From Methylobacterium sp. (GTDB lineage Bacteria; Pseudomonadota; Alphaproteobacteria; Rhizobiales; Beijerinckiaceae), in NCBI GenBank assembly GCA_002928875.1, contig PERO01000004.1, positions 1 to 64,000 of the forward strand: a DNA stretch of 64,000 nt, read 5' to 3'. Below the pieces are notes generated by a model that was given only the letters and a program-made list of their open reading frames with translations, did no database searches and was not told where the DNA came from. Of this stretch, positions 42,268-55,746 are shown piece after piece (positions within the stretch are counted from its first letter, which is position 1; each line of letters starts with the position of its first letter). A program made the translations under genes and the position numbers.

Positions 42268-43812
42268 CTAGAATGAAAATTGCGCCAGCACGAGCATGAG
42301 CAGCGAGAGGGCTATGGCCCAGACGGCGACGGTCAGCGGCAGCATCAGCCTGTCCCGGGCCGGCGGCGCATTCCGCGGGGTTTCGAGCGCGTTGAGCACA
42401 CGCTCGGCCCGTTCCGTGAGGTCGGGCAGGCGGCGCACCGATTGCAGCAGCGCGCCGACATCGCGCGCCAGCCCCTCGATGCGCCCCACGGGTCCGAGAT
42501 GGCGCTCGATCCAGTCGCGGATCACCGGCTCGGCGGTCGTCCACATGTTGAAGGAGGGATCGAGCGCGCGCGACACGCCCTCCACCACCACCAGCGTCTT
42601 CTGCAGCAGCACCAGTTCGGTGCGCGTCGCCATATCGAACAGGCCGGTGATCTCGAAGAGCAGGCTCAGCAATTCCGCCATCGAGATCTCGGCGGCGTTG
42701 CGGCCATGGATCTTCTCGCCCACGGCGCGCAGGGCCTGCGCGAAAGCCTCCACGCTGTGGTGGCGCGGCACGTAACCCGCCTCGAAATGCACCTCCGCGA
42801 TGCGTCGGTAATCGCGCGTGATGAAGCCGAACAGGATTTCCGCGAGAAAGCGCCGCTCGTTCGGACCGAGCCGCCCCATGATGCCGAGATCGACCGCGAC
42901 CAGCTTGCCGTCGCGCGTCGTGAACAGGTTCCCCTGATGCATGTCGGCATGGAAGAAGCCGTCGCGCAGCGCATGGCGCAGGAAATTCTGCATCACGATG
43001 CGCGAGAGATCGACCCGGTCGATGCCGGCCGCCTCGATGGCTGGGATGTCCGTCAGCTTGATGCCGTCGATCCAGTCCATGGTGAGGATCGTGCGGGCGG
43101 AATTCGCCCAATCCACGCGCGGCACGGAGAATTCCGGGTCGTTTGCGGTGGCCTCCGCCATTTCCGAGAGCGCGGCCGCCTCGAAGCGCAGGTCCATCTC
43201 CAGTTCGACCGTGCGCTTCAGCGTCAGCACCACCTCGTAAGGCTTCAGGCGCCGCGCCGAGGGCACGAGGCGCTCGATCAGCTTCGCCACGAAAGCCTGC
43301 GCGGCGATATCGCGCTGGAAGAGCGCCGGGATTCCCGGGCGCAGCACCTTCACTGCCACGCGGCGGAGCGTGCCATCCTCCAGCCGGATCTCGCCCTCAT
43401 GCACCTGCGCGATGGAGGCGGCGGCAACGGCCGGCCCGAGCCGCGTGAAAAGCTGCGTCACAGGCTTGCCGAGCGCCGCCTCGATCTCCGCTTCGGCGAT
43501 TGCCTGCGGAAAGGCGGGCATGCGATCCTGCAGGCCCTCGAGATCGCGCGCGAGCGAAACGCCGACGATATCGGGCCGCGTCGCGAGAAACTGGCCGAGC
43601 TTCACGTAGGACGGCCCGAGGCGGGTCAGCGCCGCCATGATGCGCTCGGCGCGGCCCGCATCAGCCTTGCGGGCGAGCAGGCGCGCGACCCACAATCCCG
43701 GCCGGGCCAGCGCCGGCACGCGCTCCGCCGGCACGAGCGCCACCACGCCTTCGCGCGTCAGCACATAGCCGACGCGCGCGAGATGCAGGAGATGACCGAA
43801 GGCTCCGAACAC
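42268..43812 (-). CDS. ubiB: Ubiquinone biosynthesis accessory kinase-like protein UbiB
   Basis: 514-residue ABC1/ADCK/UbiB atypical kinase-like protein needed for ubiquinone synthesis. Seen: the UbiB-specific KxGQ motif YVKLGQFLATRPD (residues about 70-82), Ala-rich loop GPAVAAASIAQVHEGEI, ATP-binding VAVKVLRPGI, catalytic-loop FFHADMHQGNLF and the metal-binding VAVDLGIMGRLG. Two C-terminal hydrophobic stretches (LPLTVAVWAIALSLLMLVLA) anchor it in the inner membrane. It lies 7 bases after ubiE, its pathway partner. Confidence 0.95.
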   Translation of the reverse strand: MFGAFGHLLHLARVGYVLTREGVVALVPAERVPALARPGLWVARLLARKADAGRAERIMAALTRLGPSYVKLGQFLATRPDIVGVSLARDLEGLQDRMPAFPQAIAEAEIEAALGKPVTQLFTRLGPAVAAASIAQVHEGEIRLEDGTLRRVAVKVLRPGIPALFQRDIAAQAFVAKLIERLVPSARRLKPYEVVLTLKRTVELEMDLRFEAAALSEMAEATANDPEFSVPRVDWANSARTILTMDWIDGIKLTDIPAIEAAGIDRVDLSRIVMQNFLRHALRDGFFHADMHQGNLFTTRDGKLVAVDLGIMGRLGPNERRFLAEILFGFITRDYRRIAEVHFEAGYVPRHHSVEAFAQALRAVGEKIHGRNAAEISMAELLSLLFEITGLFDMATRTELVLLQKTLVVVEGVSRALDPSFNMWTTAEPVIRDWIERHLGPVGRIEGLARDVGALLQSVRRLPDLTERAERVLNALETPRNAPPARDRLMLPLTVAVWAIALSLLMLVLAQFSF

Positions 43813-43819
43813 GCCCGCC

Positions 43820-44581
43820 TCAGAGCTTCCAGCCGGAATGGATATTGGCGATGCCGCCCGTCAGCGCGCGATGCGAGACGCGCGCGAAACCCGCCTCGCG
43901 GATCATCTCCGAGAAGGCATCGGGCCTGGGGAATTGGCGGATCGATTCCACGAGATAGCGATAGGGTTCGCCATCGCCGGTCACGAGCTGGCCGAGCGGC
44001 GGGATGACATTGAAGGAATAGGCGTCGTAGATCCGGTCGAGCACCGGCATCTCGACAGGGGCGAATTCGAGGCAGAGGAAGCGCCCGCCGCGCTTCAGCA
44101 CGCGAAAAGCCTCGTCGAGCGCGACTGGAATGCGCGGCACGTTCCGGATGCCGAAGGCGATGGTGTAGCCATCGAAGGAACGATCCTCGAAGGGCAGTTC
44201 CTCGGCATTGCCTTCCACGAAGCGCGCGCGGTTCGCGTAGCCGCCCTTTTCCGCGCGCTCCTCGCCCACACCGAGCATCGAGGCGTTGATATCGAAGACC
44301 GTGACCTCGGTCGCGGGGCCACCCGCATCGAGGATGCGGAAGGCGACATCGCCGGTGCCGCCCGCGACGTCGAGATGCCGGAAGGGGGCCGATTTCGGCG
44401 GGCGCAGCATGGCGACGAGCGTCGCCTTCCAGGCCCTGTGCAGGCCGGCGGACATCAGGTCGTTCATCAGGTCGTAGCGCGAGGCGACCTTGTGGAACAC
44501 ATCATCCACCTTCGCCTGCTTCTCACCGAGCGGCACGGTGGTGAAGCCGAAATGCGTGGTTTCGCTGGCTTGCTGGCTCAT
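43820..44581 (-). CDS. ubiE: Ubiquinone/menaquinone C-methyltransferase UbiE
   Basis: 253-residue SAM-dependent methyltransferase that methylates the benzoquinone ring in ubiquinone synthesis. Landmarks are [20 protein letters not shown], the SAM-binding [60 protein letters not shown] and the closing [21 protein letters not shown] at 44579-44581 gives the standard length. Divergent from mutM across 133 bases that must hold both promoters; this ubiE/mutM arrangement is common in Alphaproteobacteria. Confidence 0.95.
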   Translation of the reverse strand: MSQQASETTHFGFTTVPLGEKQAKVDDVFHKVASRYDLMNDLMSAGLHRAWKATLVAMLRPPKSAPFRHLDVAGGTGDVAFRILDAGGPATEVTVFDINASMLGVGEERAEKGGYANRARFVEGNAEELPFEDRSFDGYTIAFGIRNVPRIPVALDEAFRVLKRGGRFLCLEFAPVEMPVLDRIYDAYSFNVIPPLGQLVTGDGEPYRYLVESIRQFPRPDAFSEMIREAGFARVSHRALTGGIANIHSGWKL

Positions 44582-44714
44582 GGTCCTGTCCTTGCACGCG
44601 CAAGCCGTATCAGGCTTGCGTGATCTGCGCGGCAAAGCCATAGCGGAGGTTTCCGGCCCGCGCTATGGCGTTCGACGCTCTTGAACGGTGGCGCGACGAG
44701 GGAGACACCTGCCC

Positions 44715-45578
44715 ATGCCCGAATTGCCGGAGGTCGAAACGGTCCGTCGCGGGCTTGCGCCGGTGCTCGAGGGGCGCAGCATCGATACGGTGGAATTGCG
44801 CCGGCCGGATCTGCGGTTTCCGTTTCCCGAACGCTTCGCCGAGCGCCTCACCGGCGCGACCATCGGTCCGCTCGGGCGGCGCGCGAAATACCTGCTGCTG
44901 CCGCTGGAAACGGGCGAGACGCTCATCCTGCATCTCGGGATGAGCGGGCGCGTGCTGGTGGAAACGGGAGAGAGGCGCGAGCAACTCGGCGAATTCCATC
45001 ACGCGCAAGGCCGCCTCGCGGCGCATGACCACGTGACGCTTTTTCTCTCCGGCGGAGCGCGTGTGATCTACAACGATGTGCGGCGCTTCGGCTTCATGCG
45101 GCTCGCCCCCTCGGATGCGCTGGAAACCGACCCGTTCATCGCGGAACTGGGGCCGGAGCCGCTTGGCAATGCCTTTCACGCCGACCATCTGCTGAAGGTT
45201 TTCGCAGGCCGCGCCGTGCCGCTGAAGGCCGCGTTGCTCGACCAACGCAATGTCGCCGGGCTCGGCAATATCTATGTCAGCGAGGCGCTGAACCGGGCCG
45301 GCCTTTCGCCCTATCGCGCCGCGCGAAGCCTGACGCCGGACGAGGCGATCCGGCTCGCGAGCGAGATCCGCGCCGTGCTGGAAGACGCGATCGCCGCCGG
45401 CGGCTCCACCTTGCGGGATTTCCGGCACGAGGATGGCGAACTCGGTTATTTCCAGCATTCCTTCCGGGTCTATGACCGCGAAGGCGAGGCCTGCCCCACG
45501 CCGGGCTGCGGCGGCAGCATCGAGCGGCAGGTGCAATCGGGCCGCTCCACCTTCTTCTGCGCGACCTGCCAGATCTGA
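44715..45578 (+). CDS. mutM: Formamidopyrimidine-DNA glycosylase
   Basis: 287-residue base-excision-repair enzyme that removes 8-oxoguanine and formamidopyrimidines. The N-terminus [20 protein letters not shown] carries the catalytic P1 (after Met removal) and E2; K57 (mature numbering) is in GRRAKYLLL. The helix-two-turn-helix region has [20 protein letters not shown]. The C-terminal zinc finger has four Cys in [14 protein letters not shown] and [15 protein letters not shown] at 44715 is required to place P1; the upstream in-frame ATG would block activity. Confidence 0.96.
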   Translation: MPELPEVETVRRGLAPVLEGRSIDTVELRRPDLRFPFPERFAERLTGATIGPLGRRAKYLLLPLETGETLILHLGMSGRVLVETGERREQLGEFHHAQGRLAAHDHVTLFLSGGARVIYNDVRRFGFMRLAPSDALETDPFIAELGPEPLGNAFHADHLLKVFAGRAVPLKAALLDQRNVAGLGNIYVSEALNRAGLSPYRAARSLTPDEAIRLASEIRAVLEDAIAAGGSTLRDFRHEDGELGYFQHSFRVYDREGEACPTPGCGGSIERQVQSGRSTFFCATCQI

Positions 45579-45651
45579 CTTTCGCGCCCTCTGGCGCGCG
45601 CCACGCGCCCGCGCTATCCCCATGCGAGACGAACCGCAGAGGGAGCCGACC

Positions 45652-46437
45652 ATGTCCGCCGAGCAGGGCTACGAGACCATTCTTGTCGAAACGATCGATC
45701 GCGTCGGCCTCATCCGCTTCAACCGCCCGCAGGCGCTGAACGCCATCAACCGCCAGCTTCTCGCCGATCTCGCCTGCGCGCTGGAAGGCTTCGAGCGCGA
45801 CCCGAAGATCGGCGCGCTGGTCGTCACCGGCAACGAGAAGGCCTTCGCCGCCGGCGCGGATATCCGCGAGATGGCGAACCACACCTATCCGGATACCTAT
45901 CTCATGGATTTCGGCGCCTCGCCCGATCGCCTTGCGAAGGTCAGGAAGCCGGTCATCGCGGCCGTCGCCGGTTTCGCGCTCGGCGGGGGCTGCGAACTTG
46001 CGATGATGTGCGATTTCATCATCGCGGCGGAGAACGCGAAATTCGGCCAGCCCGAGATCAAGCTCGGCGTCATGCCCGGTTTCGGCGGCTCCCAGCGCCT
46101 GACGCGCGCGGTGGGCAAGGCGAAGGCGATGGATCTCTGCCTCACCGGCCGCATGATGGATGCGGCGGAAGCCGAGCGTTCCGGCCTCGTCTCGCGCATC
46201 GTGCCGGTGGAGAAGCTCATGGAAGAAGCGCTCGCCGCCGCCGCGACCATCGCCGAATTCGCGCCGCATGTGGCGATGCTGAACAAGGAGGCGGTGAACG
46301 CTGCCTTCGAGACCACGCTCGCCGAGGGCATTCACATGGAACGCCGGCTGTTCCAGCCGCTTTTCGGCACGGAGGCGCAGAAGGAGGGCATGGCCGCCTT
46401 CGTCGAGAAGCGCAAGGCGCAGTTCCACAAGGCCTGA
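45652..46437 (+). CDS. Enoyl-CoA hydratase (crotonase family)
   Basis: 261-residue crotonase that hydrates trans-2-enoyl-CoA in fatty-acid beta-oxidation. The oxyanion-hole segments are [11 protein letters not shown] and [17 protein letters not shown]. Both catalytic glutamates are visible, in GGGCELAMM and [18 protein letters not shown] at 45652 yields [13 protein letters not shown], the usual start for this clade, preceded by AGAGGGAG. Located between mutM and rpsT, as in many Hyphomicrobiales. The closest type is short-chain enoyl-CoA hydratase; other crotonase activities cannot be excluded. Confidence 0.92.
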   Translation: MSAEQGYETILVETIDRVGLIRFNRPQALNAINRQLLADLACALEGFERDPKIGALVVTGNEKAFAAGADIREMANHTYPDTYLMDFGASPDRLAKVRKPVIAAVAGFALGGGCELAMMCDFIIAAENAKFGQPEIKLGVMPGFGGSQRLTRAVGKAKAMDLCLTGRMMDAAEAERSGLVSRIVPVEKLMEEALAAAATIAEFAPHVAMLNKEAVNAAFETTLAEGIHMERRLFQPLFGTEAQKEGMAAFVEKRKAQFHKA

Positions 46438-46439
46438 GC

Positions 46440-47243
46440 GTGCCCGATCTCGGTCTGGCGCTCGAGGTTCTCGCGCTGCTCACGGCAGTGGCTTTTGCCG
46501 CCGGCTTCGTCGATGCCATCGCCGGCGGGGGCGGGCTCATCACTGTGCCCGCCCTGCTCATCGCGGGCGTGCCGCCGGTGCAGGCCATCGCGACGAACAA
46601 GCTGCAGGGCACCTTCGGCGTGCTCTCCTCCACCGCGACCTTCCTGCGTGCCGGCGCGATCGAGAAGCGGCTCGTGCTGCCCCTGGGTGGCGCGGCCTTC
46701 GCGGGCGGGGTGGTGGGCGCCGTCGTCGCGACCCTCGCGCCGGTCGACGTGCTGCGCATGGTCATCCCGTTCGTGCTGATCGCCATTGCGATCTACATGT
46801 GGCTGACCCCGAAATTCGGGGATGGCGACGCCCGGGCGCGGCTCTCGCCGCTGGCCTTTGCGGGTTCGGCCGGCGTGACGATCGGCCTTTATGACGGCGT
46901 GTCCGGCCCCGGTGCCGGCACGTTCTACCTCATCGGGCTGATCCTGCTCTGCGGCTTCCCGCTGCTGAAGGCGACGGCGCATACGAAGCTCATGAACGCC
47001 GCGAGCAATCTCGGCGCGCTGGGCTTCTTTCTCGCGGCCGGGCACGTGCTGATCGTGCCGGGCCTCGCCATGGGCGTGGCGGCGGCCACCGGTGCCTGGA
47101 TCGGGGCGCGCACCGGATTGAAGCATGGCGCGCGGCTCATCCGTCCGCTCGTCATCCTGGTGTCCCTTGGCATGGCGACGCGCCTCCTCCTCGATCCGGC
47201 GCACCCCTTGGCCGGCATCCTGCGCGGCGCCCTGGGCTTCTAG
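46440..47243 (+). CDS. TSUP (TauE/SafE) family membrane permease
   Basis: 267-residue eight-helix permease. The two repeat halves begin [20 protein letters not shown] and [20 protein letters not shown], the conserved TSUP Gly-rich motifs. [20 protein letters not shown] and [20 protein letters not shown] are the matching second motifs. GTG at 46440 is the best start; a second in-frame reading extends into the enoyl-CoA hydratase gene. The family moves sulfite, sulfonates or small organic anions, so the substrate is open. Confidence 0.88.
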   Translation: MPDLGLALEVLALLTAVAFAAGFVDAIAGGGGLITVPALLIAGVPPVQAIATNKLQGTFGVLSSTATFLRAGAIEKRLVLPLGGAAFAGGVVGAVVATLAPVDVLRMVIPFVLIAIAIYMWLTPKFGDGDARARLSPLAFAGSAGVTIGLYDGVSGPGAGTFYLIGLILLCGFPLLKATAHTKLMNAASNLGALGFFLAAGHVLIVPGLAMGVAAATGAWIGARTGLKHGARLIRPLVILVSLGMATRLLLDPAHPLAGILRGALGF

Positions 47244-47445
47244 CACCGCACAAAGCGGATTCCGGTTGACCCATCCTGCCGATCGTGGCATGGGAGCCGA
47301 CCTTCGCGGCAGAGCCTTCTGCGCGCGAGACCCTTTTTTCGTTCCTTCCGATACGTCGAGGCGAAGGCTTCTCCGTCCGGAGCAGGAACCACGCTTTTCG
47401 GGCGCGGCCAGATCCTCGCCCTTCGAGACCGGAGACCGAGGATCC
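47244..47445 (+). promoter_or_regulatory. rpsT promoter and leader region
   Basis: 202 bases upstream of the S20 gene. TTGACC at 47266-47271 is a possible -35 element, without a convincing -10 at the usual distance. S20 is autoregulated through its leader in some bacteria, but I see no specific structure here. GGAGACCGAGG just before the ATG provides the ribosome site. Confidence 0.35.
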
Positions 47446-47712
47446 ATGGCGAATACCAAGTCGGCCAAGAAGGCAGCGCGTCAGACGCTTCGCCGCACCG
47501 AGATCAACAAATCCCGCCGCACCCGCATGCGCACGGCGGTCCGCAAGGCCGAGGAAGCCATCACCGGCGCGGATGCGAAGCTCGCGATCAACGCACTCGT
47601 GGCGGCACAGTCCGAACTCATGAAGGCTGCGCAGAAGGGCATCGTTCACAAGAACACCGCTTCCCGGAAGATCTCGCGCCTCTCGAAGCGCATCAAGGCG
47701 CTTGAAGCCTGA
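47446..47712 (+). CDS. rpsT: 30S ribosomal protein S20
   Basis: 88-residue basic three-helix protein that binds 16S rRNA in the body of the 30S subunit. The N-terminus [20 protein letters not shown] and the C-terminal [20 protein letters not shown] are nearly invariant in Alphaproteobacteria. It is the usual upstream neighbour of dnaA in this class. A clear intrinsic terminator follows 27 bases after the stop. Confidence 0.97.
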   Translation: MANTKSAKKAARQTLRRTEINKSRRTRMRTAVRKAEEAITGADAKLAINALVAAQSELMKAAQKGIVHKNTASRKISRLSKRIKALEA

Positions 47713-47738
47713 TTTTCCCCCTTATCGCTGGCGGATGG

Positions 47739-47765
47739 AAACGCGCTCTCCGGGGCGCGTTTTTT
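47739..47765 (+). terminator. Rho-independent terminator of rpsT
   Basis: AAACGCGC pairs with GCGCGTTT around an 8-base loop and leads into a T-run (TTTTT at 47761-47765). It lies 27 bases after the rpsT stop, so rpsT and dnaA are separate transcription units. Confidence 0.85.
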
Positions 47766-48150
47766 GTTGCGCCCAGGCGCCCTGCAGGTTGGGGTTGTGG
47801 CTGGACTGTCCAGTGTGACGTTTGTGTGTCAGCCAGGGCAGACAGGTCATGATCCATCCGATACAGGGGAGCAATTTTGGGAGCGCGCAGCAAAAGCATT
47901 GTTTTTTCATAAAGTTAAGGGGTAAGACCAATTGTCGCAATCCGCAGGGCTCTCTGGCGTGCAGCGGGCGAACAATTCGTTTCGGAGTCGAAACAGGTTA
48001 ACCGGTTTTTGGTTAACCCGACGATTCAAAGGCGGGAATCAAGCACTTGCTGCCGCGCAAAAAAATCGGGTTGAAGCGTGCGTCCATCCGGCCCGGTGAG
48101 GGGAGTCTGCCACCCGTCCGAAGAGGCTTGCCAAGCCGCCTCTGAGCCGG

Positions 48151-48166
48151 TTAATCAAATCTTAAC
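48151..48166. promoter_or_regulatory. CtrA box TTAA-N7-TTAAC upstream of dnaA
   Basis: TTAA (48151-48154), seven bases TCAAATC, then TTAAC (48162-48166) exactly match the CtrA consensus of Alphaproteobacteria. It lies 292 bases before the dnaA start codon. CtrA binding here could repress origin firing or dnaA transcription, as in Caulobacter. Confidence 0.68.
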
Positions 48167-48458
48167 GCCGGCCGGAATTGCGCACGAGGGGGAAGCAATT
48201 CCAAGGAGAGGCCGGCGCAAGGGCGTAGTGAATAGTGGCGGGGGAAGACTGTGACGAGCCGATCGATGTTCCTGTTTGGACATTCCTTGGTATTGTTCCA
48301 ACCCGACCCTGACAGTTTTTCTGTCGTTTGACGCAATCGAGGGGTCGAAGACTACCCCTTTCTTTCAAAATTGAGCGGCCCAGCGGCTTTTCTACTGAAA
48401 AGCTGACCGGACGGGTCGTTTGCCCCGAAACCCTGCGCGGCAGCAGCGGAGAAGATCA

Positions 48459-49955
48459 ATGTTCAAGTCGTCCGAAGACGGTCGCTATGGCCGCGATGGA
48501 TCATCTGTCCCGGCAAGCGAGGTGTCCGCTCTCGCGCTGACCTGGGATCGCGTGCAGCGCCGCCTGCGGGCTGAATTGGGCGAGGATGTGTTCGCGAGCT
48601 GGTTCAAGTGCCTTGAACTGGCTGGCGGTTCGGACGACCAGCTGCAGCTTTCGGTGCCGACAAAGTTCCTGAAGAACTGGATCCAGCAGCATTATCTGGA
48701 GCGCATCGCGGCGCATGTGGCGCAGGAAATGCCGAATATCGCCCGGATCTCGATCGTGATGCGGGCGACGGGCAGCCACGCCTCGGCGGGCCGGACCGAT
48801 CAGGCCGCGTCCCCCGCCGCGCGCAAGACGTCCGCGGAGCCCGCTGCAAAGCCGGTGGTGGTGCCGATGCCGCGTCGGGACGAGGTGCCGGCGCCGCATG
48901 ATAGCGACAATCAGGTGGGTTCGCCGCTCGATCGCCGGCTCGTGCTGTCGAGCTTCCAGGTCGGCCGGTCGAACATCATGGCGCATGCCGCCGCCATGCA
49001 GATCGTTCAGGCCCGGGCGGGCGAGATGCCCGTGTTCAATCCGCTCTTCGTGCATGCCAATGTTGGCCTCGGGAAGACGCACCTGCTGCAGGGCGCGGCG
49101 CAGGCGATCGAGGCCTCGGGCCGCCGGGTGCTGTATCTCACGGCCGAGCGCTTCATGTATGGCTTCGCGGCCTCGCTGAAGGCGCAGACGGCGCTCGCCT
49201 TCAAGGAGCAGCTGCGCGGGATCGACGTGCTTGTCATCGACGATGCGCAATTCCTGCACGGCCCGAAGAGCCAGCAGGAATTCTGCCATACCCTCAATGC
49301 CCTGATCGATGCGGGCAAGCAGGTTGTTGTCGCGGCGGACCGCCCGCCGACCGATCTTGAGGGCCTGGAGGAGCGCGTGCAATCGCGGCTCGCCGGAGGG
49401 CTCGTCGTCGAGATCGGCGCGCTGGATGAAGCGCTTCGGGTGAAGATCCTCGAGGCGCGCATCGCGGCGGCGAAGCTGCTGCATCCCGGTTTCGAGGTTC
49501 TGCCGGAGGTCGTGGCGCATGTCGCGCGGCTGATCACCACCAACGGGCGCGATCTCGAAGGGGCGGTGAACCGGCTTCTCGCCCGCGCGACGCTGACCGG
49601 CGGCGTGCTCGATGTCGCGACCGCCGACGAGGCGATCCGCGATCTCGTGCGCCACCGGGAGCCCAAGCGCGTGAAGATCGAGGACATCCAGCGCCTCGTC
49701 GCGAACCATTACAATGTGAGCCGGGCGGACATCCTCTCCTCGCGCCGCACGGCGACGGTGGTGCGGCCGCGCCAGATCGCGATGTATCTCGCGAAATCGC
49801 TCACCCTGCGCTCGCTGCCGGAGATCGGCCGGCGCTTCGGCGGGCGCGACCACACCACGGTCCTGCATGCGGTGCGCAAGATCGAGGGCATGGTGACGAA
49901 AGACCAGGAACTGGCGACGGAGATCGATCACCTGAAGCGCATGCTGCAGGAATGA
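48459..49955 (+). CDS. dnaA: Chromosomal replication initiator protein DnaA
   Basis: 498-residue AAA+ initiator that opens the origin. Domain I (about 20-100; [20 protein letters not shown]), a Pro/Ala-rich linker (about 105-155), domain III with Walker [14 protein letters not shown] and Walker [13 protein letters not shown], and domain IV with the DNA-binding signature [18 protein letters not shown] at 48459 follows GGAGAAG; an earlier TTG in frame is unlikely. The Walker B follow-up ([20 protein letters not shown]) departs from the common QFLAGKERTQEEFFHTFN pattern but keeps the catalytic DD. Separated from dnaN by 151 bases without obvious features. Confidence 0.97.
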   Translation: MFKSSEDGRYGRDGSSVPASEVSALALTWDRVQRRLRAELGEDVFASWFKCLELAGGSDDQLQLSVPTKFLKNWIQQHYLERIAAHVAQEMPNIARISIVMRATGSHASAGRTDQAASPAARKTSAEPAAKPVVVPMPRRDEVPAPHDSDNQVGSPLDRRLVLSSFQVGRSNIMAHAAAMQIVQARAGEMPVFNPLFVHANVGLGKTHLLQGAAQAIEASGRRVLYLTAERFMYGFAASLKAQTALAFKEQLRGIDVLVIDDAQFLHGPKSQQEFCHTLNALIDAGKQVVVAADRPPTDLEGLEERVQSRLAGGLVVEIGALDEALRVKILEARIAAAKLLHPGFEVLPEVVAHVARLITTNGRDLEGAVNRLLARATLTGGVLDVATADEAIRDLVRHREPKRVKIEDIQRLVANHYNVSRADILSSRRTATVVRPRQIAMYLAKSLTLRSLPEIGRRFGGRDHTTVLHAVRKIEGMVTKDQELATEIDHLKRMLQE

Positions 49956-50106
49956 GCCGATTTCCTTGTGCGGTGCGGCGGCATTTCCGGCGCCCGCGCT
50001 TGCGCTTTCGGCAGCGATTGTCCATCGTTTCGGGGACATGTGACGGCGGGGCAGGCTGCAGGCCGACGATTCGCCCCGACTTTGGAACCCGACGGATACG
50101 GTTGCG

Positions 50107-51213
50107 ATGAAGGTTACGGTTGAACAGGCCGCGTTGCTGAAGGCCCTTGGTCACGTCCACCGCGTGGTGGAACGGCGGAACACCATTCCGATCCTGGCCA
50201 ATGTGCTGCTGCGGGCCTCCGGCGGGCAATTGTCGCTGAAGGCGACGGACCTCGACATCGATATCGTCGAGACCATCGCGGCAGATGTCGCGCAGGACGG
50301 CACCACCTCCGTTCCGGCCCATGTGCTCTACGATATCGTGCGCAAGCTCGCCGATGGCGCGCAGGTCAGCCTCGAGCAGGATGGCCAGGCCGGGCAGGTG
50401 ACCCTGCGTTCGGGCCGCTCGCGCTTCAGCCTGCAGACCTTGCCCGAGACCGACTTCCCCGATCTCGCGCCCGGCGAGATGAGCCATCGTTTCGAGGTGG
50501 CCGCGGCGGATCTGCGCCTGCTGATCGAGAAGACGCAATTCGCGATCTCGACCGAGGAGACGCGCTACTACCTCAACGGCATCTACCTGCACGTGCTCGA
50601 CGGCAAGCTGCGCGCGGTCGCGACCGATGGCCATCGGCTCGCGCTGGCCGATGTCGCGGCACCCGGCGGGGCCTCGGGCATGCCGGGGGTGATCGTGCCG
50701 CGCAAGACGGTGTCGGAACTCTTGAAGCTCGTCTCGGAAGCGAGCGAAGCCGTGACCGTGGAACTCTCCGGCGTGAAGGTCCGGGTCAGCACCGGCGCGA
50801 TCGTGCTCACCTCGAAGCTGATCGACGGCACCTTCCCGGATTACCAGCGCGTCATCCCGCAGCGGAACGACAAGCTGATGGTGGTGGAGCGCGACGAATT
50901 CGCCCGCTCCGTGGATCGCGTCTCGACGATTTCCAGCGAACGCGGCCGCGCGGTGAAATTCGCGCTCGGCGATGGCAAGCTCACGCTCTCCGTCCATAAC
51001 CCGGATGCCGGCCAGGCGACGGAAGAACTGGTGGTCGATTACGAGGCGAGCCCGCTCGAGATCGGCTTCAATGCGCGCTATCTTCTGGATATCGTGAGCC
51101 AGCTCGAAGGCGACACCGCTCTGGTGAAGCTGTTCGATTCCGGCTCGCCGACCTTGATTCAGGATCGCGAGGGCGCGGCCAGCCTCTATGTGCTGATGCC
51201 GATGCGCGTGTGA
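50107..51213 (+). CDS. dnaN: DNA polymerase III subunit beta (sliding clamp)
   Basis: 368-residue three-domain clamp that tethers DNA polymerase III to DNA. The N-terminus MKVTVEQAALLKALGHVHRV and the following RRNTIPILANVLL are characteristic. Other landmarks are YYLNGIYLHVLDGKLRAVAT and DGHRLALADV (domain 2) and the C-terminal LYVLMPMRV clamp-binding pocket end. The stop overlaps recF (GTGA), so the two are co-translated. Confidence 0.97.
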   Translation: MKVTVEQAALLKALGHVHRVVERRNTIPILANVLLRASGGQLSLKATDLDIDIVETIAADVAQDGTTSVPAHVLYDIVRKLADGAQVSLEQDGQAGQVTLRSGRSRFSLQTLPETDFPDLAPGEMSHRFEVAAADLRLLIEKTQFAISTEETRYYLNGIYLHVLDGKLRAVATDGHRLALADVAAPGGASGMPGVIVPRKTVSELLKLVSEASEAVTVELSGVKVRVSTGAIVLTSKLIDGTFPDYQRVIPQRNDKLMVVERDEFARSVDRVSTISSERGRAVKFALGDGKLTLSVHNPDAGQATEELVVDYEASPLEIGFNARYLLDIVSQLEGDTALVKLFDSGSPTLIQDREGAASLYVLMPMRV

Positions 51214-52376
51214 ACGTGCCGGCCCTGCAGGAGGCGGAGCCCGGCCGGCGGCCGGGGCCGCTCGTTCGCCGCCTGCGCCTCAGCGATTTCCGCTCCTATC
51301 CCGCGCTCGATTTCAGCATCCCCGCCCGCCTCGTGGCGTTGGCGGGCCCCAACGGCGCGGGCAAGACCAACATTCTCGAAGCTTTGTCATTGCTCGGGCC
51401 CGGACGCGGCCTGCGGCGCGCGCCGCTCGCCAGCATGGCGCGAAAGGGGGGCTCCGGCGCCTTTGCCATCCATGCCGAGCTGGAGGGGCGGCTTGGCACG
51501 GCCGCGCTCGGCACCGCCCTGCAACCCGGCGAGCCGGGCCGGATCTGTCGCATCAACCGCGAGCCGGTGAGCAGCGCGGGGCGATTTCTCGATCATCTCG
51601 GCTTCCTCTGGCTCACGCCGGATCAGGACGGGCTGTTCCGCGGCGCGGCGGGGGATCGGCGACGTTTTCTCGATCGGCTCGTGCTGGCGATCGACCCGGA
51701 TCACGCCAGCCGCGCCAGCACGTATGAGAACGCGCTGCGCCATCGTAACCGCCTGCTCGAGGATGAGCGCGCCGATGCGGCCTGGCTCGATGCGATCGAG
51801 CGCGAGATCGCGGAAATCGGCACCGCCCTGGCCGCTGCCCGCCGCGAAACGGTGATCCGCCTCGACGCGATGGGGCGGGAGGAGGCGGCCGCCATCGCGC
51901 CCTTTCCCCATGCCGTCTTGCGCCTCGAAGGGGCGGTGGAAGAGCGCCTTGCCGGCGAGAAGGCCGGTGCGGTGGAGGACTGGTTCCGCGCCGCGCTGCG
52001 CGACAATCGCTGGCGCGACCGCCAGGCCGGGCGCACGCTGATCGGCCCGCAGGCCAGCGATCTCGTCGTGTCGCACGGCCCGAAGGCGGAAGAGGCCAAC
52101 CTGTGTTCCACGGGCGAGCAGAAGGCGCTGCTGATCGGGCTTGTCCTGGCCCAGGCCCGCCTGATCGCGCAGATCAGGGGCGAGCCGCCGGTTTTGCTGC
52201 TCGACGAAATCGCCGCGCATCTCGACGAGAGCCGCCGCGCCGCCTTGTTCGGCATGCTGGAGGGGCTCGGCGCGCAGGCCTTCATGACCGGCACGGATCG
52301 CGCGCTGTTCGAGGCTTTGCCGCCGGGCGGTTTGTGCTGCAGCGTCAACGATGGCAAGGTGTTGTCTCTCGTCTGA
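51210..52376 (+). CDS. recF: DNA replication and repair protein RecF
   Basis: 388-residue SMC-like ATPase that helps load RecA at gaps. Walker A GPNGAGKTNILEALSLL (residues 46-62), the RDFRSY-like RLRLSDFRSYPALDF start, signature-region LCSTGEQKALLIGLVLAQ and Walker B PPVLLLDEIAAHLDESRR are seen. GTG start overlaps the dnaN stop. Its place after dnaN is conserved across bacteria. Confidence 0.95.
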   Translation: MNVPALQEAEPGRRPGPLVRRLRLSDFRSYPALDFSIPARLVALAGPNGAGKTNILEALSLLGPGRGLRRAPLASMARKGGSGAFAIHAELEGRLGTAALGTALQPGEPGRICRINREPVSSAGRFLDHLGFLWLTPDQDGLFRGAAGDRRRFLDRLVLAIDPDHASRASTYENALRHRNRLLEDERADAAWLDAIEREIAEIGTALAAARRETVIRLDAMGREEAAAIAPFPHAVLRLEGAVEERLAGEKAGAVEDWFRAALRDNRWRDRQAGRTLIGPQASDLVVSHGPKAEEANLCSTGEQKALLIGLVLAQARLIAQIRGEPPVLLLDEIAAHLDESRRAALFGMLEGLGAQAFMTGTDRALFEALPPGGLCCSVNDGKVLSLV

Positions 52377-52392
52377 AATCGGTTTTGCTTCG

Positions 52393-55714
<3,322 letters not shown>

Positions 55715-55746
55715 TCGGAAGCGCGCCTTCCGGCGTAGACGGAAGG

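Larger units (their letters stand above)
47713..48458. other. rpsT-dnaA intergenic region: origin or cell-cycle control candidate
   Basis: 746 bases without a gene. Seen in order: the rpsT terminator, CTGGACTGTCCAG (47801-47813, 6-bp palindrome), two identical 8-bp palindromes GGTTAACC at 47996-48003 and 48011-48018, four GANTC sites (47985, 48023, 48036, 48103), and a TTAA-N7-TTAAC CtrA box. GANTC is the CcrM methylation target. This layout resembles cell-cycle-controlled dnaA promoters and, in some Alphaproteobacteria, the replication origin. No exact TTATCCACA DnaA box was found by eye, so origin status is unproven. Confidence 0.5.

Noticed and set aside
42248..43111. N-terminal extension of coaBC by 288 codons
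   Set aside because: It overlaps ubiB in another frame and resembles no protein; CoaC homology begins precisely at the ATG at 42247.
47253..47275. Possible third copy of the TAGAGC repeat after the TSUP gene
   Set aside because: Only a short GCGGATTCCGGTTGAC-like stretch is shared; the bounded TAGAGC ends and the second half are absent.
47996..48018. Two GGTTAACC palindromes read as a CtrA site
   Set aside because: The TTAA cores are separated by 11 bases rather than 7, so this pair does not fit the CtrA consensus; kept only as a described repeat.
47713..48458. Calling this region a proven oriC
   Set aside because: No exact DnaA box (TTATCCACA) was seen and in several Alphaproteobacteria the origin lies near hemE, not dnaA.
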